Positions 39,750 to 47,449 of a stretch of 63,585 nt of DNA are shown piece by piece. The position numbers were made by a program, and so were the translations under genes. The notes beneath the pieces were generated by a model that had not been told where the DNA came from, searched no databases, and saw only the letters and a list, made by a program, of their open reading frames with translations. Position 1 is the first letter of the stretch; the number at the start of each line of letters is the position of its first letter. This DNA comes from SHVO01 sp041919675 (lineage in GTDB: Bacteria; Pseudomonadota; Alphaproteobacteria; Rhodospirillales; Rhodospirillaceae), in contig JAYRTJ010000007.1 of NCBI GenBank assembly GCA_041919675.1, positions 1-63,585 of the forward strand. Direction: 5' to 3'.

Positions 39750-41915
39750 TTGCGAAGCGTTATGTGCGGCCGCGCGGCCCTTGGCCTGGCCGCCTTTTTC
39801 ATGCCCGCTTTTTTCATGGCCGCCGAGGTCCGCGCGCAGGACGCCGCCGGCTCGACACAGGTTTACGACCGCGCCTATTTCGAGCGCTACGATACGGTGA
39901 CCGCCGAGGACATGGTGCGGCGCGTGCCCGGCACCTCGTCCATCCTCGACGCGCTCAACGCCAACAACAATCAGCAGCAGCGCGGCTTCGGCTCGTCGGG
40001 CGACCAGATCCTGCTCAACGGTAAACGCTTCGCCGGCAAAGGCCAGATCCTCGCGGCGCTGAAGCGCATTCAAAGCGCGAACGTGCTGCGCATCGAGTTG
40101 ATCCGCGGCAACAACGCCGACGCCAACGTCCAGAGCGAGGGGCTGATGGTCAACGTCGTCCTGGAAGAAGGCGCGAGCACGGGCTCCGGTTCGTGGCAAG
40201 CCGCCTTCCGCTTCAATGATAACGACGTCTATGACGGCGACGGGCTGATTTCCTACAGCGATAGCGTAGGTTCGCTCGATTACATTGTCAGCGTGCGACG
40301 CGACGCCTGGAACCGCGGCTATCCGTACTGGCGCGAACTCACCAAGACCGAGCGCTATTTCTATCCGAACGGCGTGGTCCGCGAACTGCGCAGCGACCGT
40401 GCGCGTTATATCCAGAACCAGTACACGCTGACGGCCGACCTCACCTACAACTTCGAGAACGGCGACATCCTGCGCCTGAACGGGTCCATGGAGCCGCGTG
40501 AAGCCGACAGCGACAGCGATATCGGCCTCACGCGTTACAACCCGTCGGGCGCGCCGGTCCTCAATGCGACGGAGATCAAGCGCGGCCATCAGGGGTGGCA
40601 GAACAAGTGGGAGATCGGGGGCGACTATGAGGCTCTGATCGGCGCAGGCCGCTTGAATATCCTGTTCATTCATTCCTACACGCGCGTTCCCAACGACGAG
40701 TACCGCAACATCCTCAACGGGAACGTCGTTACCGAGTTAAACCGGAACATTCGCGTTCCGACGAATACCGAATCCATCGTGCGCCCGACCTTCGCCTTCC
40801 CGCTCGCCGCGGGACAGACGCTGGAACTCGGCGGCGAAGTTGCGCGCAACGTGCTTCAGCAAAAACTGCGCCCCTTCTTCGACCGCAACGGCGACCTGAA
40901 GGTCGAAGAAATCGCCATCCCGACCGGCAACGCGCGCGTGCAGGAAATCCGCGGCGAAGCCTTCGCCAATCATACGTGGCAGATCACATCGAACCTGTCG
41001 CTGAACAGCTCGGTCATCGTGGAGATGTCGCGCATCTCCAACAATTTCCCAGGCAGCGGCAAGCACACCTATGTCTATCCCAAGCCGCGCGCGGACCTGC
41101 GCTATGACATCACGAAGTCCGATCAGCTGCGCTTCAAGATCGGCCGCAAGGTGGGCCAGCTCGACTTCGACCTGTTCGTGCCCCAGTTCGACCTGGTGGA
41201 CAACGAGATCGACGAAGGCAATCCGGGCATCCGGCCGGAACGCCAGTGGGAGTTCGAAACCGGCTACCAGCGCCGCCTGCCGAACGATCAGGGCCTGATC
41301 GAAGCGCGCGCCTTCTACAACCGGATCGAAGACCACATCGGCTATGTCCTGTTCCGCGTCGAGCCGGACGGCACGCGCGTGTCGGCCCAAGGCAATATCG
41401 GCACGGCTGAACACTATGGCGCCGAGGTCAAAGCCAGCGTACGCATGGCGGCGATCGGCTTGCCGGACGTGACTCTCGACGCGCGTTACCTGCGCCAACG
41501 GGCGGAAGGCGCCGACCCCTTTCTCGGCGGCAAGCACCGCGTCGGCGAAACGCAGGCCGCCGACAATATCTGGGATCACGAATTGCAAATGGGCTTCCGC
41601 CACGACGTGACGGCGTGGGGCTTCAACTACGGCGTCAATTACCGCGCGTTCGGGGGCGAACGCCTGTTCAGCGACATCCGCGTCTATAGATGGTCCGCCT
41701 CGGGCCCGCGCCTGGATGCCTTCGCCGAGAAGACCCTGACGCCCCGCCTGACGATGCGCGTGGAAGGCTATGGCCTGATGCCGCAGCGGACACGGGAATT
41801 CCAGCGCCGCGTCGTCTACGCCAATGACGCGATCGCCGGCACGATCTCACGTACGGAGAACTATGTGACCGAATGGGACCGCATGTTCATGATCAGCCTG
41901 CGCGGCACCTTCTAA
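39750..41915 (+). CDS. TonB-dependent receptor, divergent subfamily
   Basis: The protein has 721 residues. The TTG start at 39,750 follows GGGGGAGGAC with good spacing; ATG at 39,762 is the alternative. A signal peptide ends near RAQ. The plug includes AEDMVRRVPGTSSILDALN, DQILLNGKRFAGKG and RIELIRGN. A barrel follows and ends in ISLRGTF with the terminal Phe of outer-membrane proteins. No clear TonB box is seen. It is shorter than the other receptors and belongs to a different subfamily. It lies 122 bases downstream of the lipid kinase with its own likely promoter. Substrate unknown. Confidence 0.88.
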   Translation: MRSVMCGRAALGLAAFFMPAFFMAAEVRAQDAAGSTQVYDRAYFERYDTVTAEDMVRRVPGTSSILDALNANNNQQQRGFGSSGDQILLNGKRFAGKGQILAALKRIQSANVLRIELIRGNNADANVQSEGLMVNVVLEEGASTGSGSWQAAFRFNDNDVYDGDGLISYSDSVGSLDYIVSVRRDAWNRGYPYWRELTKTERYFYPNGVVRELRSDRARYIQNQYTLTADLTYNFENGDILRLNGSMEPREADSDSDIGLTRYNPSGAPVLNATEIKRGHQGWQNKWEIGGDYEALIGAGRLNILFIHSYTRVPNDEYRNILNGNVVTELNRNIRVPTNTESIVRPTFAFPLAAGQTLELGGEVARNVLQQKLRPFFDRNGDLKVEEIAIPTGNARVQEIRGEAFANHTWQITSNLSLNSSVIVEMSRISNNFPGSGKHTYVYPKPRADLRYDITKSDQLRFKIGRKVGQLDFDLFVPQFDLVDNEIDEGNPGIRPERQWEFETGYQRRLPNDQGLIEARAFYNRIEDHIGYVLFRVEPDGTRVSAQGNIGTAEHYGAEVKASVRMAAIGLPDVTLDARYLRQRAEGADPFLGGKHRVGETQAADNIWDHELQMGFRHDVTAWGFNYGVNYRAFGGERLFSDIRVYRWSASGPRLDAFAEKTLTPRLTMRVEGYGLMPQRTREFQRRVVYANDAIAGTISRTENYVTEWDRMFMISLRGTF

Positions 41916-41924
41916 GTTTTATTT

Positions 41925-41976
41925 GGCGCATGTCCTTATCGGAAAACCGGCTTCCACTTTTCCGGGACACGCGCTA
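41925..41976. repeat. REP-like palindromic element
   Basis: The element folds as a stem with GCGCATGTCC pairing to GGGACACGCGC, and an inner arm CGGAAAA/TTTTCCG around CCGGCTTCCAC. It closely resembles an interspersed palindrome I recall from Rhizobiales genomes (GGAACCGGTTTTCGG type). It fills the gap between the convergent TBDR and 2OG-oxygenase genes and supplies the latter's stop codon. It may also end transcription. Only one copy is seen in the window. Confidence 0.65.
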
Positions 41977-42777
41977 GGCCACCAGCCAGCCGTTCAACGT
42001 CAGCCGCTGGTCCTCAAGGGCCGACGATGGGCATTGAATGGGCGTGACCTCGTGCTGGATGTAGCTCGGGAATACCATGAGGCCATTGCCCGGCGGGTCG
42101 ATATCGGCCACGAGGTCGCCGAAGGAATGCGTGCCTTCGTGGATCACGGTCCTGTAGAGCTTGAGATGCCCGCCGGTGAACCGCTTCGGTTCGCGGTGGA
42201 AATAATAGACATAAGTGACGGTGCGATGCGCGATGTCCGGCAGACCGTTGTCCGTGTGGGTATTGAAATAATCACCGTCGCCGTGCGCCGATAACTGCAG
42301 CTCCATGGAGCGGAAGTTGATCGGCGGCATGCCGATGGCGGCGAAAATCCGCGGCATCGCTTTGAACAGCGCCTGACCGATCATGGGCGCGACATCGGCG
42401 ACATTGTCCAGGATGCGCGAGCGGCGGAGTTCGTAATCAGGCTTGAATTCGCCCTGATTGCCGACCAGTGAGACCGTCGAGTCCCGAAACTCGGCTTCAT
42501 GCGCGAGCGCATGAGCCATCGCGCGCTCAACTTCTTCCGGAGACAGGAAATTCTCGATCAGGCAATAGGGCGGGTCCATCTCGATGCCCACGATCTCGCG
42601 CGCATGCAGTTCGATGGGCTGATTCTCGGGGCTCTTGAAGGAAAGCTTGAGGTCGGGCGCATCGGCCGGCGTGTTCACGCATACGCCGACGGCGCGCGCC
42701 GTGACTTCATCGCCCGGCATCTGGGTGGCGACGCGATTCCCATCACGAAGGCGCAAGGTCGCTAACTGCACACGCAT
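41974..42777 (-). CDS. 2-oxoglutarate/Fe(II)-dependent oxygenase
   Basis: The protein has 267 residues. The double-stranded beta-helix ligands are visible: HxD in NTHTDN (His174, Asp176), distal His242 in PSYIQHEVTPI and the 2-oxoglutarate Arg258 in DQRLTLNGW. It resembles prolyl-4-hydroxylase-like (PKHD/Tpa1) oxygenases. The N-terminal 60 residues are extra. It lies 62 bases after phoD on the same strand, so it may belong to the putative phosphate-regulated unit. A PiuC-like link with TonB receptors is known in other bacteria. The substrate is unknown. Confidence 0.86.
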   Translation of the reverse strand: MRVQLATLRLRDGNRVATQMPGDEVTARAVGVCVNTPADAPDLKLSFKSPENQPIELHAREIVGIEMDPPYCLIENFLSPEEVERAMAHALAHEAEFRDSTVSLVGNQGEFKPDYELRRSRILDNVADVAPMIGQALFKAMPRIFAAIGMPPINFRSMELQLSAHGDGDYFNTHTDNGLPDIAHRTVTYVYYFHREPKRFTGGHLKLYRTVIHEGTHSFGDLVADIDPPGNGLMVFPSYIQHEVTPIQCPSSALEDQRLTLNGWLVA

Positions 42778-42839
42778 TCTCCCGCTCGCCCGGTCAAGGC
42801 GCCGGGCCCGGCTTTTTTAGCCGGTCGCCGCGAGGGCTG

Positions 42840-44369
42840 CTAGACGTCGCGGGTGTCGATGGTGACGTCGGTGGCGACGGCGGACTTCGGATCGTGCGGG
42901 TTGGCCACGACCCTGTAATCGGACCGCCAGGTTTTGGCGGTGACGTCGAACCGCAGGTAACCGCGCTGGGCGCCGTTCAGGTGATCGACGTGGCCGTTGA
43001 AATCCCGGGCCGCGCGCATGGCCTCATACCAAGGGCAATGGGAGGCGATCGACGTACCGCAGAAGTTGTGACCCACGCGCGGGGATTTCGGGTCCCAGGG
43101 GTCCTTGTGGATGCGCATGGCGGCCGCGCTGTGCCAGTCGCCGCTGACGACCACGGGATTGGAGATGCCGGCCATCACATCGATCAGCCGCTGGCGTTGG
43201 ACCGGATAACCGTCCCATTGATCCATATTCACGTACGGCACGTCGCCCGGCCCGTTGTAGCGAAACGGCGCGAACCAGGTTTGCGACGCGATGACGTTGA
43301 ACGGCGCCTGCGAACGGCGCAGCTCGTCGACCAGCCAGCGCTCCTGCGCCGGCCCCGTCATGGTGAGAGTCGGATCGGCCAGGGCCTCGCAGCTCCGCTC
43401 GCCGGGATCGCGCGGGCCGCACACCTGATCGGAGCGGTACTGGCGCGTATCGAGCATATGCACCTGCGCCGGGCCAAAGCGATATGTGCCGTAGAGCTGC
43501 AGATGTGAATCAACACCGCTCACCGTCGGCGGCTCTTCCAGCGGCATATGCTCATAGTAGGCCTGGAGCGCCGCGATCTTGCGCACCTTGAACTCGAGGG
43601 GCGTTTGCGCCCAAGGATCTTGCGGAATATCCCCGGCCCAATTGTTGTCGATCTCATGATCGTCGACCGACACGATCCACGGCGCGGCGGCGTGCGCGGC
43701 TTGCAGGGCCGGCTCGCTCTTATAGAGCGCGTAGCGGTTCCGGTAGTCCCACAGGCTCACGGTCTCGGGCCCATTGTGCGAGCGGATATTCTCCCAGCTC
43801 ACATCGAAGCCGCCGACATTGGCTTTACGCGGACCGGGCGCGGTCGCCGCGCCTTCATAGATATAGTCGCCGATGTGGATGACGCAGTCGGGCGTCCACG
43901 CGGCGATATCGCCGTACGCCGTGAAGAGGCCGGCCTCGTAGGCCTGGCAGCTTGCGAGCGCGAGTTTCGCACCTGCCGCGGCGGGATCGGCCGTGCGGGT
44001 GCGCCCGATGGGGCTCTCGTCCGCGCCGTAGGTGAATTGGTACCAGTACTCGCGCCCCGGCTCCAAGCCGCGCAACACGACGTGAACGGAATGCGCCTTG
44101 GCGTCGGAGGTTTCGGCGATGCCCTCGCGCACCGTCTTGCGCATGGCTTGATCGGCGCACAGCCGGTAGCGCACACCGGCTTTGCCTGGAGGCATACCGC
44201 CGCCGCGCAACGGGTCGGGCGCAAGGCGCGTCCAAAGAACGATCCCGTCGGGCCGGGGGCTGCCGGACGCGACACCGAGGGTGAAATGATATTTGTCGGA
44301 TTGAGCGAAGGCACGGGCGGTCGAGAGCGTGAGGCCGCCCGCGGCCATGAAGAAACGGCGTGAGATCAC
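42840..44369 (-). CDS. phoD: PhoD-family alkaline phosphatase/phosphodiesterase, Tat-exported
   Basis: The protein has 509 residues. The GTG start at 44,369 follows GGGGAGGG and opens a twin-arginine signal (ISRRFFMAAGG). PhoD family segments include FTLGVASGSPRPDGIVLWTR, LASCQAY, VIHIGDYIYEG, VSVDDHEIDNNWAGD, FNVIASQTW and VVVSGDWHSAA with metal ligands Asp, His and Asn. It hydrolyses phosphomonoesters and diesters outside the cytoplasm. It follows the TBDR gene on the same strand. The neighbouring phospholipase C and PhoB-like boxes support phosphate scavenging. Confidence 0.93.
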   Translation of the reverse strand: MISRRFFMAAGGLTLSTARAFAQSDKYHFTLGVASGSPRPDGIVLWTRLAPDPLRGGGMPPGKAGVRYRLCADQAMRKTVREGIAETSDAKAHSVHVVLRGLEPGREYWYQFTYGADESPIGRTRTADPAAAGAKLALASCQAYEAGLFTAYGDIAAWTPDCVIHIGDYIYEGAATAPGPRKANVGGFDVSWENIRSHNGPETVSLWDYRNRYALYKSEPALQAAHAAAPWIVSVDDHEIDNNWAGDIPQDPWAQTPLEFKVRKIAALQAYYEHMPLEEPPTVSGVDSHLQLYGTYRFGPAQVHMLDTRQYRSDQVCGPRDPGERSCEALADPTLTMTGPAQERWLVDELRRSQAPFNVIASQTWFAPFRYNGPGDVPYVNMDQWDGYPVQRQRLIDVMAGISNPVVVSGDWHSAAAMRIHKDPWDPKSPRVGHNFCGTSIASHCPWYEAMRAARDFNGHVDHLNGAQRGYLRFDVTAKTWRSDYRVVANPHDPKSAVATDVTIDTRDV

Positions 44370-44393
44370 AGCAGCCCTCCCCAAAAGCGTCTG

Positions 44394-44418
44394 GGGCGGA
44401 TCCTAAATGGATCCGCCC
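44394..44418 (-). terminator. Intercistronic hairpin between TBDR and phoD
   Basis: A 10-bp perfect stem (GGGCGGATCC / GGATCCGCCC) with a 5-base loop lies between the TBDR stop (44,431) and the phoD start. On the minus strand only a late, short T run (GCTTTTGG) follows, so termination is probably partial and may set a higher TBDR than phoD level. A T run (TGTTTTC) lies on the plus side. Confidence 0.6.
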
Positions 44419-44430
44419 TGTTTTCGAAGC

Positions 44431-47199
44431 CTAGAACTGGTAGGCGTACTGCAGATAGAACGACCGCGGCTTACCGTAGAATTGGTAGGTGTAGTAGTAC
44501 GACGGGTCGTTGACGCCGATCTCGCCGCGCACGCCGGCGCGGTGGAACGACTTGTCCGCGGCGCCGCCGCGCTCGGAGTACGTCTTATCCAGGATGTTGA
44601 CGGCGCGCAGCAGGAAGCGGTGCTGCATCTCTTCGCCGAGGTAGTACTGGACCGAGCCGTTGAGCACGAAGTAGTTGCCGAAGTTGACGTCCGGGTTGGT
44701 GCGATTGCCTGCCGCGTCGACGAAGCGCGCCGCATTGTTCTGGACATAGAGCCACTCCGGACCCTGCCAGCGCGGATTGAGCGCGATCACCCAACGTTCG
44801 GTCGGGGTGTAGGTCATGAGGGCCGAGATCATCCACTCCGGACGTTCGCCCGCCTGACGGGCCCGGTTGGCGCCCGCAGCGCCCGGAACCACGGTTGTCA
44901 AAGCCGCGCCCGTGCCCGCGCGCAAAGCCATCAGGCCGAAGATCGGGTTCGGCTCAAGCGATTCCTGCTTGGTGAAGCTGACGTCAGCCTGGATCCGATC
45001 GAGGTCGACGGAGACATCCAGGGTATAGCCCTTGATGTTCTGCTGCGCCTTCGTGTTGAAGAACGCCGTGCTGAGACCCGTGAGGCCGAAGCTTGCGAAC
45101 GTGCGGCAGAACTCCACCGGCGTGATGATGTTCGGGTTGATCGTGCGCGACGGATCGACACCCGGACACACGTCGCGGATCGCGGCGCTGCCGAACAGGT
45201 TCGTGATGTCGGTGGTGAAGTAACCCGCTTCGACGTTGAAGGTGCCGCCCATGACGTCGCCGTTGATCCCGACGCCGGCGGCGTAGGTTTCGACTTCCTG
45301 CGGCTTGATGGTCGGATTGTTGCGGGTATTGCCGAACAGCCCGGCTTCCTGGGCGCGCGGGCTGTTGTACGAGGTGCCGCCGCTGGCGCGGGCGTAGAGA
45401 CCCGAACCGAATTCCTGACGGGCCGAGAACTTCCAGATCAGGTTGTCGGCGAAGAGATTGTTGAAGTCCTTGCGGGCGCCGAAGGACACGCTGGCGCCCG
45501 CGAGGACCGGGAGGTCAAGCTGCACGTCGCCATAGATGCCGGTGGTGTTGATGTGCGCTTTTGACACGCCGTAATCATCGGCCGAGGTGTCGTAGGAGGT
45601 CGTGCGCTGCACGCCCACAACCGTGGCCAGCCAATCGGTGATCCGGTACTTGCCGCGCACGTTGGCGCCGTAATCCACGAAACCGGCACGGAGCTGGGTG
45701 CCTTCGCCGTAGCCCTTCACAGGCACGCCCGAACCGAAGTTGGCGATGGTCTGTACCACCGTGCCCATCGGATCGCCGATGCGAAACGGGTTCTGGAGCG
45801 TGCCTTTGATCTGACCGTTGGCGTCGACGTAGTAGCCCTGACGCGATACGCCGTCGGCCTTGGTGCTGCCGTCCGGATTGGTCACGCAGCCCGTTGGGAT
45901 ATTGTTGGCGCGCGCGAAGGCTTCGAAATCCGACGCGAGCGTGAACGGACGGCCCGTCGCGGGGTTGAGAACGCTCTGCGGGATACGGCAGATCTGCACG
46001 TCGACTTCGGTGTTCCAGAGTTCGGGCGCCGAGTAATAAGCCTCGGCTTCCACCTTGAGCTTGTCGGTGACTTGGCTGTGGAACTGGAGGCTATACTTCG
46101 GGAAGTCGGCCCAGTTCGGATTGTAGACGTGGTCCGTCGGGAAGGGATCGTGGAACGAGGTGCCGACCAGCTCGGCGCCGAGACGCAGTTCGGTCTCCTC
46201 ACCCATCTTCCACAGGTACTTGGCGCCGATCGACTTATATTCGTACGGGAAGTCGTGCTTGCCCCCAACTTCCAGCACGGTGTCCGAATAGGCCTCGCGA
46301 TCGAAGATCGGGTTGGAGTCGGTTGCGTAGGAGCGGCCGTAGAACATCAGGCTGTGTTTGCCGTCCGCATCGATCGGGAAGGACACGTTGCCGTAGATTT
46401 CACGGGTTTTGAACGAACCGTAATAGACGCCCATGTCGCCCTTGAAGGCGCCGTCCGGCTGCTTGTACTTCACCGACACGACGCCGAGGCCGCCGTTGCC
46501 GCCGTAATAAAGGCTCTGGCCGCCGCGGAAGATTTCAACGGAGTCAATCACGCGCGGGTCGATGGCGGTCGCGCCCCAGATATCTTCCAGCGGGGTGCCG
46601 CGGTCGAAAGTGGGAACGCCGTCGACGAGAAGCAGCGTATCGCGGTCGGTGCCGCCATCGATACGAATGGTGAATTCGCCTTCGTCCGGTGAATAACCGA
46701 CGTTGGCGCCGCGGATGAGACCGCCGGCCAGTTCGGCGAAGTTGGTGAAGCCGCCGGTGGCGATTTCGGCGTCGCTGATCACCTGGACCTGCGTGCCGTA
46801 TTTGGAGAAGTCGACAGCGGTGTCGGAGACCGCTTCGCGGTTGATGCGCTGGCCTTCGACCATGATGGTTTCAACACCGGCGTCGGCCACCTGATGATTT
46901 TGTGCGAGTTGCTGCGTGGCCGGCTCGGCTTCCTGAACAACGGGTTCCTGCGCGCCGGCGGCGGCGCGTTCGCGCTGCGCGGCTTCCAGCTCACGCTGAG
47001 CCTGCGCCACGCGCTCCTGCGCCTCCTGAAGCTGCTGCTGCGCGGCCGCAAGCTGCCGCGACTTATCGGTGTCGGAGGCGGCCTGTGCATGCGCGATGCT
47101 CGTCAGGCTGCACGACGTCAGCAAGATTGCGGCGAATGAGGTGGCGGTAAAACGCGAGCGGCCGCGCGGTGCGGCTTCCCCGTGATGTCCATCGGACAT
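44431..47199 (-). CDS. TonB-dependent receptor with N-terminal coiled coil, likely phosphate-regulated
   Basis: The protein has 922 residues from the ATG at 47,199, chosen for AAGGAG upstream. A signal-like segment (about residues 15-40) contains LLTSC, a possible lipobox at Cys30, or cleavage after AHAQA. Residues about 45-80 are a Gln/Ala/Glu coiled coil (LAAAQQQLQEAQERVAQAQR), then a TonB-box-like ETIMVEGQR, plug (VEIFRGGQSLYYGGNG) and barrel ending LQYAYQF. The upstream region has four TCAC repeats at 11-bp period. With PhoD downstream and phospholipase C divergent, import of a phosphorus compound is inferred. Confidence 0.9.
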   Translation of the reverse strand: MSDGHHGEAAPRGRSRFTATSFAAILLTSCSLTSIAHAQAASDTDKSRQLAAAQQQLQEAQERVAQAQRELEAAQRERAAAGAQEPVVQEAEPATQQLAQNHQVADAGVETIMVEGQRINREAVSDTAVDFSKYGTQVQVISDAEIATGGFTNFAELAGGLIRGANVGYSPDEGEFTIRIDGGTDRDTLLLVDGVPTFDRGTPLEDIWGATAIDPRVIDSVEIFRGGQSLYYGGNGGLGVVSVKYKQPDGAFKGDMGVYYGSFKTREIYGNVSFPIDADGKHSLMFYGRSYATDSNPIFDREAYSDTVLEVGGKHDFPYEYKSIGAKYLWKMGEETELRLGAELVGTSFHDPFPTDHVYNPNWADFPKYSLQFHSQVTDKLKVEAEAYYSAPELWNTEVDVQICRIPQSVLNPATGRPFTLASDFEAFARANNIPTGCVTNPDGSTKADGVSRQGYYVDANGQIKGTLQNPFRIGDPMGTVVQTIANFGSGVPVKGYGEGTQLRAGFVDYGANVRGKYRITDWLATVVGVQRTTSYDTSADDYGVSKAHINTTGIYGDVQLDLPVLAGASVSFGARKDFNNLFADNLIWKFSARQEFGSGLYARASGGTSYNSPRAQEAGLFGNTRNNPTIKPQEVETYAAGVGINGDVMGGTFNVEAGYFTTDITNLFGSAAIRDVCPGVDPSRTINPNIITPVEFCRTFASFGLTGLSTAFFNTKAQQNIKGYTLDVSVDLDRIQADVSFTKQESLEPNPIFGLMALRAGTGAALTTVVPGAAGANRARQAGERPEWMISALMTYTPTERWVIALNPRWQGPEWLYVQNNAARFVDAAGNRTNPDVNFGNYFVLNGSVQYYLGEEMQHRFLLRAVNILDKTYSERGGAADKSFHRAGVRGEIGVNDPSYYYTYQFYGKPRSFYLQYAYQF

Positions 47200-47293
47200 T
47201 TCAAATATCTCCTTGGTGATTTCCCCTGCACAAGGAAAGGACGCGCCCTCGCCCACGCGCATCTCCGGCAGACACGCTGCTATACGCGCGTGA

Positions 47294-47333
47294 GGTGACA
47301 ACGGCGTGAAGCGGACGTGACGTCGGCGTGAAG
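47294..47333 (-). promoter_or_regulatory. PhoB-box-like array upstream of the TBDR-phoD genes
   Basis: Read on the minus strand, four 7-bp units (CTTCACG, CGTCACG, CTTCACG, TGTCACC) start every 11 bases with 4-base spacers, at 47,327-47,333, 47,316-47,322, 47,305-47,311 and 47,294-47,300. Every unit keeps TCAC. This is the geometry of PhoB boxes. It ends about 95 bases from the TBDR start codon. Another OmpR-family regulator is possible. Confidence 0.68.
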
Positions 47334-47361
47334 TGAGAGGCCGGGTGCGCCTGCGCCAAAA

Positions 47362-47401
47362 CGTCACGCACTCTTCACGATGGGTTCACGCGAACAGACA
47401 C
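47362..47401 (+). promoter_or_regulatory. PhoB-box-like array upstream of phospholipase C
   Basis: On the plus strand four 7-bp units (CGTCACG, CTTCACG, GTTCACG, CAGACAC) start at 47,362, 47,373, 47,384 and 47,395, exactly 11 bases apart. The first three keep TCAC; the last is degenerate. The array lies 48 bases before the phospholipase start and points the opposite way from the first array, 28 bases distant. Confidence 0.66.
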
Positions 47402-47449
47402 CGCCGATGACGACACTGCTGTCCAACCGTTCAGTAGGGGGACCGTATT

